From Schistosoma mansoni (lineage: Eukaryota > Platyhelminthes > Trematoda > Strigeidida > Schistosomatidae): a DNA stretch of 64,000 nt. The translations under genes were made by a program, and so were the position numbers. Below are positions 33,751-45,010 of the stretch, one piece after another. The stretch's first letter is position 1. Each line of letters starts with the position of its first letter. Where the stretch lies: contig NC_031499.1 of NCBI RefSeq assembly GCF_000237925.1, forward strand, positions 2,671,316 through 2,735,315. The letters are read 5' to 3'. The notes under the pieces were generated by a model that was given only the letters and a program-made list of their open reading frames with translations, searched no databases and was not told the DNA's origin.

Positions 33751-34289
33751 CTAATCAGTTTTGATATAAGTTAACAATTTTCCCACCAACGTTTTTTTCC
33801 CCACTAAAACTAACTTCCCATTCCAATCATATGTATTTGTTTGAAATAGGCCAAAATGTATCTACACTATAGACATCTCTTTTTTTAAAATTGATTAAAT
33901 GATAATGTATCCATTTTGGTTGTTATTGAGATAACTCAATAGTGAATTATCACTGATATACATCATGAGAGAACATGTATTCTGTCAAATCTAATAAGTA
34001 AATTATGGATATATATTGGGGGATTACATATATCATAACCCCCATGGGACAAATGATAATAAAAACACATTTAATTTTCTGTTTCAATTAGCATGATATT
34101 GCTTGTCATATGTTAATAATGCTTTAGATGTAATGCTTTTTAAGCTTTTATAGATAAGGTAATTTTTTTCATTGACTATCCTACAATGAATGAAAATTGA
34201 AGCATTAAAGTATTGTAATTCTAGATAATTTATCATTCTGAATACTTCTTACGTTTAAAGATTATTGTTTACATTAGTACTATTGTGTC
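33751..34289. other. AT-rich intergenic, nothing recognised
   Basis: No repeat or gene signal seen. Confidence 0.5.
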
Positions 34290-34520
34290 GGGCGGTGTCG
34301 AAAATCTGATGCTGGAACACTGTGTGCTACACGTCAAACCCCAGCTCAGCTGACTATTTGAGCGAGAACACAAGAGCGAACAACAAAATACACAAATACT
34401 CATATATATCACTCTGATCCTTAGGAAAGTGATCCATTTTTAAGCCAATGAGATACGCTTGTCCTTTAGATCGCTTCGGATTTCCATCGATTGACCTTCT
34501 TATTAGGCTACTTCTGATTG
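34290..34520. other. GC-richer unidentified block
   Basis: Starts tgtgtcgggcggtgtcg and includes gagcgagaacacaag, which resembles one edge of the D repeat. Not otherwise matched. Confidence 0.35.
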
Positions 34521-35319
34521 ACTCTCAGTATCAAGTACATTGAAAGATCATTTCTCTCTATATATTTATAATTTTTTCAACGGATTTTATCTTTACCTTG
34601 AGGAATTCAGGATGTAGGACTTTTTCTATTTAAGACTCCTGTGCTGTATGTACCGTCGTGCGATCTCTGATTTTTATATGACGGCTTAAAAGTATTACTC
34701 ATCTTCTTAAATGGCTTTGAATTATCTGACAGGCTACTAAGAGAGGATGGGCACAAGTGTATTCAACAAAAATGAGAAAATTTAATTAATTTTAAGGGCC
34801 TTCAAAACCCTGGGTTGAAAAAAACTCATCGAATTGGATATTGTCTTTACTTCCACTACTCTGACATCTGTCTTCATAATTTCATCTCCTTCTGTGGTGT
34901 AGCAATTTGAATCGATGTACAAATATGCAAGGTTCTAACCTTCCTACATCTGACTACATATTTCGATATTCAGGATTATAAGTCACCTCTTCTTGGTTAT
35001 GTATAGCTAATCTCAGATGATGGATTATTAGTGAATACAGATACAAGTTACTTATTCAGGGAATAGTATCTGGCGAAAGGGGTGAAGCAGGGACGATTTG
35101 CCTTATTTAATACTTATCAGCTGAATCTACCTATACAGCATTATTCCTGTTTACATCGGACCTAAAACCTGTTAATCTGAAGGTTAATGTAGTCAATATA
35201 AATTATTAAACTGAATACCTTCTGAATGAAGCAAAAGCAGCGGTCAAGAATATCTCATATTTTCTTACGTGCATGCTAGAATATTATTATATTTGTATAA
35301 GGATTAACCATTAGGCTTC
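34521..35319. other. AT-rich intergenic, nothing recognised
   Basis: No repeat or gene signal seen. Confidence 0.5.
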
Positions 35320-35660
35320 TGTCATAAATACTGTTGTGGCGTGGTCTACTTATATCCGTATAAGTAGAATATGGTGATGGTCAGACATAGAATGTATTTT
35401 GGCACAAGATCGATAAGGAACGAAGAGGAATGAAGCGCAATTGGTAGGAAAATGCATAAACAATGGAATTAGAGAAGATGGATTGATATTTACAGAAGAA
35501 ACAGTTAAGATTGAGACAATTGATTGTTATTTTGCAAATTAACTGTTCACTGTATAGTTATCAAAATTTAATGAGATAGTCTGTAATTTGGGCTTAAATG
35601 CATTTGATTTTCTCCAGTCGTGTTTTGTTCACTACACTGCTACCAGAACGATAGAGTATA
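35320..35660 (+). repeat. D repeat copy
   Basis: Same block as 9255-9600, from ataaatactgttgtgg to ttcactacactgc, diverged. Confidence 0.6.
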
Positions 35661-36038
35661 AAATTTATCACAACCTTGGTATTTTAATTAGTTATATGAT
35701 TTGATATGCATTTAGATTTATCCTGAAACTAGTTAACTGTTATGATGAACTAGACAATCCAATATAGTCTTCAGACAGAGAATGTGTATGTTTGATTTAC
35801 AACAAGCCGATCTTGGAGGAATAAAACCATTCTATAAGTTGACCAATGATCTGTTCCACGGATTCTGATTGGTTGATACGATCAGAAAATACAGTTCTAG
35901 TTAAAACTACTAAATAGATGAATCAATGGACAACAGCGTATAGTGAATGAGGAAATGTAATACATGCCATTTTGAGCAATCAGTCTATAAAATAAGATAC
36001 AAAGCTTGTGTTTAAGTGGAAATAAATTTGGAGTAATA
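35661..36038. other. AT-rich spacer
   Basis: Nothing recognised. Confidence 0.45.
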
Positions 36039-36047
36039 AAATGATTT

Positions 36048-36456
36048 TTAGAAAGGGATTTTGTGGAGATTTTGGTAATGTTATATAGTTGAGATCATGA
36101 ATCAATTGAAGCTGGACCACCATGGAAAACCTGGACTCATGATTTCAACTACATAAAATTACTGAAATCTCCACAAAACCCCTTACTAATTATGATCGTA
36201 TGCTCACTAGTGACTGGCTCCATGAATTATTTCCTGGAGTTAAGTAGTTTCGTAATTTGGATGCCGGCTCAATGGTCTACTGGTTAGGCACTCGCGCGCG
36301 TGACTGATAGGTCCTGGGTTCGGTTCTCGTGAGGCCAGATCGTGGATGCGCACTGCTGAGGAGTTCCACAACAGGACGAAATGGCCGTCTAGTGCTTCCA
36401 GGTTTTCCATGGTGGTCTGCCTGCAATTGGCTCATGATCTCAAGTATATAAAAATT
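36048..36456. mobile_element. SINE-B fold-back copy, 9-bp TSD, carries foreign 5' flank
   Basis: AAATGATTT is repeated at 36039-36047 and 36457-36465. Minus arm to about 36137 (tail), then plus: tail, spacer, and at about 36241-36258 a short piece (taagtagtttcgtaatttg) that is not SINE but matches the flank of the 43926-44122 copy, then head, ribozyme and tail. Confidence 0.87.
36350..36395 (+). ncRNA. hammerhead ribozyme, SINE-B type, core intact
   Basis: Core CTGAGGA, stem II GTTC/GGAC, GAAA, stem III TGG/CCG, triplet GTC. The 46 bases are identical to 43985-44030 on the other strand. Confidence 0.78.
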
Positions 36457-36465
36457 AAATGATTT

Positions 36466-36680
36466 GTCAATAACTTCTAGAGTGAATAAAAACTCGGCCA
36501 CATGAACTAAATGTTAACAACCACATAATATGAATGAAATAAACTGATATCTAAAACATTATCCTTTATAACTTGTAACTTATTTTTTATTCTTCTCTTC
36601 ATAACAAAGATTATCATGTTATTCAAAAGATCTATTTAAAATCGTTACATTGTATACTTTATATTTGTATAAAAGATTAT
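36466..36680. other. AT-rich spacer
   Basis: Nothing recognised. Confidence 0.4.
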
Positions 36681-36999
36681 GTGACCAGTGGATAGATAGT
36701 AACTCACCAAAGATAATGATAGACGCTGGCAAAATTTCGTTGATTGGTTGAAGTTTGATATTATTATCGTTGGATATCGGTTCAGTGGTTTAGAAGTTAA
36801 GCGTTCGCGTGCGAGACTGATAGATCTTGGATTCTGGTTTTGTATGCAGGATGATGGATGCTCACTACTGAGGTGTATCGTATTAGTATGAAATGGCCGT
36901 CCAGTGCTTCCATGTTTTTTTCCAAAGTGGTCTAACTTTTATTTACTCATGAACTCAATTATTAAATTACTACAATCTCCACGAAAATTCCCTTCGGAT
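36681..36999 (+). mobile_element. SINE-B copy, older
   Basis: Plus strand with spacer (gtgaccagtgga), A box, degenerate B box, ribozyme remnant (CTGAGGT) and tail through tctccacgaaaattcccttcgg. Confidence 0.75.
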
Positions 37000-37065
37000 A
37001 AATTTATTCATGTTATGAAAGTCAATAAACCTTACGTTTGTTTAAATAATAATGAGATCGGTTAA

Positions 37066-37325
37066 TTACTTACTTACTTACGCTTGTTACTCCCAATGGA
37101 GCATAGGCCGCCGACCAGCATTCTCAAACCCACTCTGTCCTGGATGTTCCTTTCTAGTTCTATTCAATTGTTGTTTATTCTTCTCATGTCTGTCAGAATT
37201 TCTCGGAGTAATGTGTTCTTTGGTCTTCCTCTTTTCCTTTGAACTTCAGGATTCCATTTGAGGACTTGTCTTTTGACGCATTTGGGTGATTTCCTCAATG
37301 TGTATTCTATCCACTTCCAGAGATC
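37066..37325 (-). mobile_element. RTE-like LINE 3' end, minus strand
   Basis: Starts with four copies of the complement of TAAG and continues into the conserved C-terminal region (gagcataggccgccgacca). Same family as 33406. Confidence 0.75.
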
Positions 37326-37585
37326 AGTTAATGCGGATAGATATTTGGATTCATGTCTTCGATCTAACCGAATGATGAAAATAGATATGAATAAACGAAT
37401 ACTGATGAATAATACAAAAAAGTATAACTAAATTTGAATAATATTAAAATTATTCTCTCATATCCCTTCATGGAACCAATAATCAGTCAACTAGTTTTTT
37501 GAAATATCAATGAAAACCAAAGTGTATTGTATTATCACAAGAACAACTGATAAGATAATCAACACAATATATCAAGTTTTTGAGT
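37326..37585. other. AT-rich spacer
   Basis: Nothing recognised. Confidence 0.4.
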
Positions 37586-37650
37586 CCAGTGTTTCCAGGT
37601 TTTCCACGGTGGTCTAGCTTCAATTGATTCATGATTTCAATTATATATTA
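37586..37650 (+). repeat. SINE-B tail fragment
   Basis: Begins exactly at the ribozyme cleavage point (GTC then CAGTGTTTCC) and runs to the tail. A start at the cleavage site suggests a cleaved RNA was copied. Confidence 0.65.
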
Positions 37651-37844
37651 TTACCATGAAAATTGTTGATGAGCCTAAAATTTAGGGACAATCTTTGAGT
37701 GATACTTAAGTGACCTTAGCAATGTTCACTTATTTACAAGGGTTAAATATGGAGTTGTAAATGAGTATGACGAATTAGGATTATGATTTCGAGTTAGAAA
37801 TTAGAGTTAGGGATTTCATTACGAACTGAAATCAACTATATTTG

Positions 37845-38110
37845 TGATGTGTGCTATTAATGTCGACATAAGTAGTATATAATGCTAGTCAGAAATAGAA
37901 TATCTAGCAGCCGAAGGTTGAGAAGATCTAGGAGGAAAGAACGGGAACAAAAAGCAACTGGTATGGAAATGCAGGAACAATGAAGTCTGAGACAATCCAT
38001 GATCATTTTGCAAATAAAATATTGGAGTATAGTTTTTGTATTTTATCAAGTAACTCTGTAATTTTGTGCGAAATATAATCGTTTGTCTTCATCTGTGTTC
38101 TCCTTCACTA
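37845..38110 (+). repeat. D repeat copy
   Basis: From gtgatgtgtgctattaatg to the cttcatctgtgttctcc edge, diverged. Confidence 0.6.
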
Positions 38111-38274
38111 AATAAACCCAAATTACTATTGAACTATATAGATGCATAGATTTTGCACCAGAATCGAAGACTTGTTATCTTAAGTCTGATTGGTTCGTCC
38201 ATATATTATAGTCTTGCCGAATCGTTGAAATACTAAATAATAAAGTGACTTCATAATCCATCCTGTATTATATG

Positions 38275-38680
38275 TTTGTATCTTCTTACTGATGTATAGG
38301 ACTTCAATTGGTCAGTCTCTTATCAGCATATATGCATTCTGTGCGAATTGACTTGATATTGCCTTAAGTCACAAACATCATAAACAAAGTTGGATAGTGG
38401 CTAACAGTGGAATCGATGGCGAGCGTTTCGACTTATTTGGGGTTCATCAGGGGATGAACCTGAATTCCAGGGTTGATGTTCACTCTGCGACTTGAATATT
38501 TGGCTGGCGAGGCTCGAATATGATGAAACATGAGTTTTCGATTCCACTGCTAGCTTTCATCTGTCTTCTGTTTATAGCGCTTGTTACTTAAGGCACTATC
38601 AAGTCAATTCGCACAGGATCTCAATGAGAAACTGATCGATCGAAGTCCTAAACATCCATGAAAGATTCAAGCAATCGTTA
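38275..38680. mobile_element. SINE-A fold-back copy, diverged
   Basis: Minus arm about 38275-38510 and plus arm about 38515-38680, both with ribozyme remnants and tail pieces. Core bases decayed. Confidence 0.65.
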
Positions 38681-38689
38681 CAATTTTTT

Positions 38690-39275
38690 TAAAAAGAGAT
38701 ATGTTTCTCATTACCCCTTCCGACAAAGTTTTCTTACATATTTTTTGTTGACGAGTCGGTTATTTGTATTTAACAATTTAGCCGCCATCTTAAATACCAG
38801 TTATTTGCGGACACAAAGAGAACAGTTGTTAAGTAAAGAACTAATTATTTATTTAAAGTGAAATAAGTAATCTTTGACAGTATTATAAATAGAATCATCT
38901 ATAACAAAATTGTCACATTTTTCATAACCAAACTTACATTACCATTCTAACTTGTAGAACCTGAATAAATTTTAACAGCTGTTTTGGTAAAAAGAACAAA
39001 CAAACACCGTGATTCGTTTGCTGCCTTATTAGCTAATGATTAAAAGAGAATATCACTGATTTTCAACAACATTTAAATATTGGCAGATAAATTTCAGATC
39101 AGATCATGGATCAATTGGATTGACATGATTCCTAATTGATCTTCTTCTGTCCAAATATCTGCTGATATCCGCATCAGTTCTTTAAAACTGTACGATTATG
39201 TAAACTACTGTTATCGTAGAAAAACGTGATATGTAACAAAATGTCAAACCGATGTCACAAAGAATCTAAACTATG
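38690..39275. other. AT-rich intergenic, nothing recognised
   Basis: The 67-codon frame starting at 38658 is probably chance. Confidence 0.45.
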
Positions 39276-39289
39276 AACTAAAGTTTTTA

Positions 39290-39837
39290 TAAACAAAGAT
39301 GGATAGTGACTATCTGCGGAATCCACGACACGCGTTTCGTCCTATTTGAGAATCGTCAGTTGGATGTACCTGAATCTCAAAGTTGGTGTTCACTCTGGGA
39401 CTCAAAACCAGTACCTGTAGCTTCAAACACCATTGCGTTATCCACTCAGCTACTGAGTCCTAATAGCCACTTACTTGTGCAACGGGGTGAAGTTTAAATT
39501 CACTTGGTATTGTTTGTTTGAATCTTCCCATTGATGCTTAGGACTGCAACTGGTCAGTCTCTAATTGGCATATGTGCATACTGTGCGCATTGCCTTGATA
39601 TTGCTTTAGTTCACATCAACTCTGAGATGCAGGTACATCCAGCTGACGAGTCCCAGATAAGATGAAACGCGCGTCCTCGATTCCACTGGTAGCCACTATC
39701 CATCTTTCTTTATGATGCTTTTGAATTAAGGCTATATCGAGGCAATACGCACAGTATGCACATATGTCAATTAGAGACTGACCAGTCGCAGTCCTAACAC
39801 AATGATTGGAAGATGCAAACAAACAATACTGAATTTA
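39290..39837. mobile_element. SINE-A dimer-length fold-back with perfect 14-bp TSD
   Basis: AACTAAAGTTTTTA is repeated at 39276-39289 and 39838-39851. Left part (39290-about 39613, minus) contains a ribozyme, head, tail-head junction and tail. Right part (about 39616-39837, plus) contains a second ribozyme (about 39633-39689) and tail. 548 bp exceeds one unit, and ribozyme and tail both occur twice, so the RNA copied was at least a dimer or was read round a circle. Confidence 0.92.
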
Positions 39838-39851
39838 AACTAAAGTTTTTA

Positions 39852-40144
39852 GTTTCCGTGGGAGTATTCCTGTGTTTAGCATTTTTAAGTCAAATCTACA
39901 ATGTTTATTATTCTTGCCGGATGCAAGTATAATACTGAGAAAAATTGTGTGAAAAAAAGAACCATTAACTTTAGAAGACATGTGAAATAGTTGCGGAGGT
40001 AGTGATAAATTCATCCTTCATTAGCATATTGGATTCAAAGATAAAATAAAAGGATTTGAAACCAATAAAAAAAACCTCCATTGTATGAAGATTATTTGAA
40101 CTAGCTAAACTTATATTATTGAGTAAAATGCCTTTTCAATGAGT
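39852..40144. other. AT-rich spacer
   Basis: Nothing recognised. Confidence 0.45.
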
Positions 40145-40375
40145 CATCGGTGATATTGTAGAGAACGAGAACACAAGTGAGGACAATGGAATTTATTTGC
40201 AAAATGTCACTCAATTGTCTCAGACTTCATTGTTCTTTCGTTTCCATAGCAATAATTCTCTATCCTCTTTTCTTTAATCTTCGTAACGTTCTGCCTCCAG
40301 ACATTTCACTTTCTATTGATGAAACATACTACTTATATTAGTCGTCATCAGTAACCCACACCACAATATGATCCT
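40145..40375 (-). repeat. D repeat copy
   Basis: Minus copy from agaacgagaacacaagtgagg to accacaatatg. Confidence 0.65.
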
Positions 40376-40624
40376 GTATAGAAACTGAAATTTTGACACT
40401 GATGAAATTTAAACACTTTGTCAGACATTCAAAAATTATTGCCTACTTTAAATTTCCATTAGCAGCATTGTCAGTAACTGTACCAAAGTCATCAACCTTA
40501 AATAAACATACTTCCAAAACAGTATTTCACAATTTACTTCCTAAAAATCGATTCTAATCTAAAGTAATTTATATCAAATGAACAACTAATCTAGTCATTT
40601 GAACGATTATAAAGATTCATGAGT
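40376..40624. other. AT-rich spacer
   Basis: Nothing recognised. Confidence 0.4.
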
Positions 40625-40900
40625 ATTGGCTGTTTGAATCTACTCGTTTATACTATGGACTACAAGTGATTATTCTAATCTTATGTATGTGAATCCTAAA
40701 GGGATTGTTTCAATTTTGTCATTAAATCATAAACATTTTATAAGATGACTTAAATAATGACTGGTAATGGAATCTTGAATGTATGTTTTGTTCTATTTCA
40801 AAGATTTGAACAACCAGTATATACAGTGGACGACTCTCAAGTAGAGAGAAACATGTCATTTGGATTTCATTGGTAGCCACTATCCAGTTCTGATTCTAAA
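40625..40900. repeat. old, much diverged SINE-A
   Basis: Order tail, ribozyme remnant, ccactatcc is recognisable but every block is heavily changed. Confidence 0.45.
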
Positions 40901-40952
40901 GTTATAGAGATTATCAGTATGGATTTGTTGAGATTATTATATTTTTGATTGA

Positions 40953-41118
40953 GATTATGAACCGAATAATGTTAGACTACCATTGAAAACCTGAAAGCAC
41001 TGCACGGCCGTTTCCTCTTATTGTGGGACTTCTCAACAGTGAACATCCACGATCCCGCCTCACGAGATTCGAACCCAGGATCTATCAGTCTTACTGTGGG
41101 ACTCCTCATCAGTGCTAT
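40953..41118 (-). mobile_element. SINE-B fragment
   Basis: Minus tail, ribozyme remnant and B box (gagattcgaacccagg). The 116-codon frame at 41021-41371 starts here and is chance. Confidence 0.7.
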
Positions 41119-41544
41119 TGTTTATTATTACCTGCTTTTTATAAATATAAAGATTTGTGTAGTTTACTTGTATATCATTGATATCCTTGATGGTATAGTG
41201 AGTAAACAATCATGTGAAGTCTCGTACAAGAATGAAACAATTACCCAGTTCTTATTGATTTCCATTGAATATCCAACGTACTATTATCTATTTGTTGTCC
41301 TATTATCAATTAAATTTTCTTTTATTAGACAAATAACTTTATTATTTGAATATATAGATATCAATAGATAAAAATGTTTATGATAAGGTATATTCGTTTT
41401 GAATAAACATTTCCACATAAACATCACTATACCATGTTATCATTGTATAGCATGAATAATAAAATTTTATCTGATTCATTTAGATGGATGTTGTTTTTTT
41501 ATTAGAAGTTCGAGTCAATCTACCTTTTTTTCATAAGTGAGATA
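41119..41544. other. AT-rich intergenic, nothing recognised
   Basis: No repeat or gene signal seen. Confidence 0.45.
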
Positions 41545-41698
41545 TAATGGTAAAGATGGATAGTGGCTAGCAGTATAATCCACGAATCGCGTTTTTCGTC
41601 CTTTTTGAGACTCATCAGATGGATGTACCTGCAACTCAAAGTTGATGTTCACTCTGAGACTGGAAAGCACTAGCGTTAGCTTCAAACATCATCTGGAT
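41545..41698 (-). mobile_element. SINE-A fragment
   Basis: Minus ribozyme (CTGATGAG core, GAAAAAC altered), then B-box remnant and truncated A region. Confidence 0.7.
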
Positions 41699-41714
41699 AA
41701 AAGGATAAGTAAAT

Positions 41715-42187
41715 ATTACCATTTATTGGTCACTGGGAAGGGATCAATGTCATGTGTGTCAAGTCCGTCTTAATGCAGACCGCATTCTATCGATCAAGTT
41801 TCAATGTGGCCACTAGTCTAGGTGGCTCGACACTGCCTGCACTATGCTGAGATAAGATGGTGGTTAGAGGTGGTCAACAGGAAACCATGGACCTAGGTTT
41901 CGTGCTACTTGGCACTCGTCAGTAAGGTGTACCTGTAATCTTGAGGAAACTGGTGCTACCTAATGGATTCGATTCCGTGTCACCCAGCTTCCCATTCAGA
42001 AACGTTACTACTGAGCTATTCGTGCCGCTACCGACCCCCTATAGGACTGAGATGTAATCACAATTGATCAAATCCGTCAGGGAGCACCAGTTCCCTCAAG
42101 ATTGTAGGTGCACCTTGCTGACGAATGCCAAGTAGCACGAATCCCGTGTTCAGGGTTTCCTGTTGAATATCTCCAACCACCATCTTA
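41715..42187. mobile_element. SINE-C head-to-head pair
   Basis: Minus copy 41715-42065 with tRNA-like head (B box GGAATCGAATCC on the minus strand near 41975) and ribozyme, followed by a plus fragment 42068-42187 with a second ribozyme whose GAAA is GAAT. Fold-back arrangement as in the other SINE families. Confidence 0.78.
41883..41932 (-). ncRNA. hammerhead ribozyme, SINE-C type
   Basis: Core CTGACGA, stem II GTGC/GCAC with loop CAAGTA, GAAA, stem III palindrome CCTAGG, triplet GTC. Stem I has mismatches in this copy. Confidence 0.72.
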
Positions 42188-42655
42188 TAAGTATATATAT
42201 TATGTGAATGTTGTATAAATTAAGATTAAACATCAAAATAACAAGCTCACAAATAAAGATAATCTGTGTTATTATCTAATGAGAAGATGGAAAGAAAATG
42301 ATTTCTGTCATCCTTACAACGCTTAATAGAGGAGAACAAAATATGTTTTTATGAACAAAGTTAGTCGATAAAATCGAACGGCTATTACTTCTCCGATGCT
42401 CCGAGTAAATAAACTGCTACGAACAATAGTAGCATTATTGACACTGCTTTATGTCCATTAAGTGAAACAACATCCAAATTATAAGATGAGATTGTAAAAG
42501 TAAGACTACTGAATCGTTCTACGTATATGAAAAAGAAGACCTGATGGAATACTATTTTAATGAAAGTTTACCGTGAAGTCGTTACAAATGAAGACCAACT
42601 CATAAACAATTACTTAACATTGAAAATGAAATCCTCATTCAATTGTTTAAATGAA
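42188..42655. other. AT-rich intergenic, nothing recognised
   Basis: No repeat or gene signal seen. Confidence 0.5.
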
Positions 42656-42658
42656 GAT

Positions 42659-42702
42659 TGTTCCATTGGGAGTAACAGGCGTAAGTAAGTAAGTAAATAA
42701 GT
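42659..42702 (+). repeat. RTE-like LINE extreme 3' end
   Basis: Only the last bases (gggagtaacaggcg) and three TAAG units remain. Confidence 0.65.
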
Positions 42703-42979
42703 GCTTATTGCTATCATAAATTATGAACAAACATCTCTAAACCATCAATCCTTTCATTATACAATGGAATAAATCTATAAGAAGGATATCTATAAGAAGG
42801 ATAACATGAGAAAACTAAGAACATTAAACAGCTGTTTTAGTAATAATGTATAATCATTAGAAAATCTGTTAAACATCTAGTTAAATATTCATAAACAATT
42901 CATTTCTATGTTTTACATTTATTGGTCATTATAACAAAACAAATGTATATTTGGTTTTTTTTCCGATGTTAATTTCATA
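42703..42979. other. AT-rich spacer with a short tandem repeat
   Basis: A 15-bp unit (ctataagaaggatat) is duplicated near 42774-42803. Confidence 0.5.
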
Positions 42980-43268
42980 CACTTGACGAGTGGAGTTATT
43001 CCGGATCGATTGTGAGACAGTTACTCACCGAAGACAATGAAAGATTGTTTCACAATTCCGTGGTTTGCTGGAAGTTAAACATTAACATCATTAGATGTTG
43101 GCTTAGTGGTTCAGAGGTTGAGGGTTTGAATGTGAGACCAAATATTCTGGGTTCGGATCGCAAGTGAGGGATCGTAGATGTTCACTGACGGGGAGTCCCA
43201 TACTAGGACAGAATGGCCGACCAGTGCTTCCAGGTTTTCAGTGGTGGTCTAACATTGATTCATGCATG
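42980..43268 (+). mobile_element. SINE-B copy, older
   Basis: Plus strand with spacer, A box (TAGTGGTTCAGAGG), B box GGGTTCGGATCGC, ribozyme remnant (CTGACGG, GAA lost to AGAA) and tail. Confidence 0.72.
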
Positions 43269-43914
43269 TTACTAATTTAAACTTAATCAATTAATTATGT
43301 GTTTCAATAATTGGCAAGACTAAGCATATGGATAAGACAAACAGAAAAATTAGAATAATTTATCTGACCAAAAATTACACGTATTCGTGTGATAACAGAG
43401 ATTCGGTGCAATTCTATACTTCTTCACAATTATATAAGAACTTTCGTCTAGATTAAAGAGAATAGTTTCACAGTATTTGTGCGCCGAGTTGACGTAAGAC
43501 ATTAAATGGAAACAATGTGTGATCACAAGTCTCTTACACACTGATACATATACCTAGTTTAAACATTTTTAACGTTGATTGGATAATCTATTCAATGTAC
43601 AATGAACCGAAGAACCATGTACTACCTATTTATATTCGATAATTTTGATGTTTGATTATAATTCCTTAAAAAAGCTTGGACCAGATTGCCAGGCGAAATG
43701 TTGAATTTACTTCAAATTCATTCGCTGAGATTTTACAAATATGTTCTTCCCTATTTAATGTCTTCACAAGTATGTTATATCACGGGCTACGCTGTTTCCT
43801 TAATGGCATAGAATCTTTTCATATTTTTTAACATGTAGTTATTATGACATTTTGCAGGCTACTTCCAACAATTTAACGTGACTAGTGAAATTCAATCAGT
43901 AATAAGGGTTAGAC
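43269..43914. other. AT-rich intergenic with H repeat piece
   Basis: 43675-43740 is the reverse complement of 60085-60160 (block gccaggcgaaa...gaatttacttcaaattcat, interrupted). Otherwise nothing recognised. Confidence 0.5.
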
Positions 43915-43925
43915 AAGTACGAAAC

Positions 43926-44122
43926 GTTTTATAGAGTTGAGATCATGAATCAAGTGAAGCTAGACCACCATAGAAAACCTGGAAGCACTAGACGGCCATT
44001 TCGTCCTGTTGTGGAACTCCTCAGCAGTGCGCATCCACGATCTGGCCTCACGAGAATCGAACCCAGGACCTATCAGTCACGCGCGCGAGTGCCTAACCAG
44101 TAGACCACTGAGCCGGCATGCA
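43926..44122 (-). mobile_element. SINE-B copy, perfect 11-bp TSD, full 5' end
   Basis: AAGTACGAAAC is repeated at 43915-43925 and 44123-44133. On the minus strand it starts at the tRNA-like head (GCATGCCGGCTCAGTGG), has A and B boxes and an intact ribozyme, and ends at the ctctataaaac tail. This defines the canonical monomer: head, ribozyme, tail. Confidence 0.9.
43985..44030 (-). ncRNA. hammerhead ribozyme, SINE-B type, core intact
   Basis: Same 46 bases as 36350-36395; core, GAAA, GTC triplet and three stems all present. Confidence 0.78.
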
Positions 44123-44133
44123 AAGTACGAAAC

Positions 44134-44286
44134 TACTTAATAGTCGGTGTTTAGACGTTATGTTCATTACATTGCTAATCGATTATTTCCACTAATTGTG
44201 ATAATAAACATAAAAGTTCAATATTAGGTGGGATAAAAGACTCACTATTAAAGAGTCACCTGTAAATCTATTAACGCAGTTGTAAG
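44134..44286. other. AT-rich spacer
   Basis: Its first bases are the flank found again inside the 36.2-kb SINE-B copy. Confidence 0.5.
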
Positions 44287-44457
44287 TAAAGATGTATAGT
44301 GGCTAGCAGTGAGATTCATCCTGGCTAACAAAGTTTGTGACTTAAGGCAATGTCGAGACATTCCGTACACGATGCACATACGCTGATAAAAGACTAATCA
44401 ATTATAGTCCTTAATATTATTGGGAGAATTCAGACAAAAGAATACAAAAATGAATTA
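44287..44457. repeat. SINE-A short fold-back fragment
   Basis: A short minus piece (taaagatgtatagtggctagc) joined to a plus tail (about 44325-44457). Confidence 0.6.
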
Positions 44458-44544
44458 TTAATGCATTTATTTCAATTTTCTACAATAAGTGGTGATTTTC
44501 TGCCTGTAACCAATAATTAGTTCTTTTATTTTATTTTCACACAT

Positions 44545-45010
44545 AAGTATTGGTACAAAGGGTTACCGAATACATATGCACTACTCAAGTCACTCGATTT
44601 GTGTGTGGGCTGTGATACTACTTGTGTGCACAGAATGAAGCATGTGGTTTTGTTATTGAGCCACACCATGAACCTTCGACCTAAGTCTTATCCACAAGGT
44701 AGTGGAGCAACGTTAGGAGATGCAGTCACATAGTAGTCGGTGACCAACAGTTGATTCATACGCAAATTGTTTCCTTAGGGTTTTCCAACTCCTATAGGTG
44801 GATCCTCCATATCCACCAACCGGCTTAAAGCGTCGGATATTCACTTTTCGTCCTCTCAATTATGTAAACAACAACTACGCCACAAGATTGCATTGAGTTG
44901 AACTTCCTTGACAATAGTTGTATGCACATGGTCATATGACAGCAGTTGAAGATGGAGAACTGACTCTCTCCACCCTCCGTCGTACCACAGCTGTATATAA
45001 AGTCTTTTAT
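44545..45010 (-). repeat. E repeat copy
   Basis: Minus copy of the family also at 47160, 53945, 55775 and 60785. Right end on the minus strand begins near the ctctccatcttcaac region; left end near ggtacaaagggttacc. No ribozyme recognised. The A-box-like cggccgagagtgg is visible in other copies. Confidence 0.65.

Noticed and set aside
33433-33774. 113-codon plus-strand open frame
   Set aside because: Antisense to an RTE-like LINE 3' end, as is 48450-48842.
39276-39851. CRISPR-like or satellite array of direct repeats
   Set aside because: The repeated units are dispersed SINEs with target duplications, not evenly spaced arrays.
41021-41371. 116-codon hydrophobic open frame as a membrane protein
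   Set aside because: Starts inside a SINE-B fragment and continues through AT-rich sequence with no domain; composition explains the hydrophobic residues.
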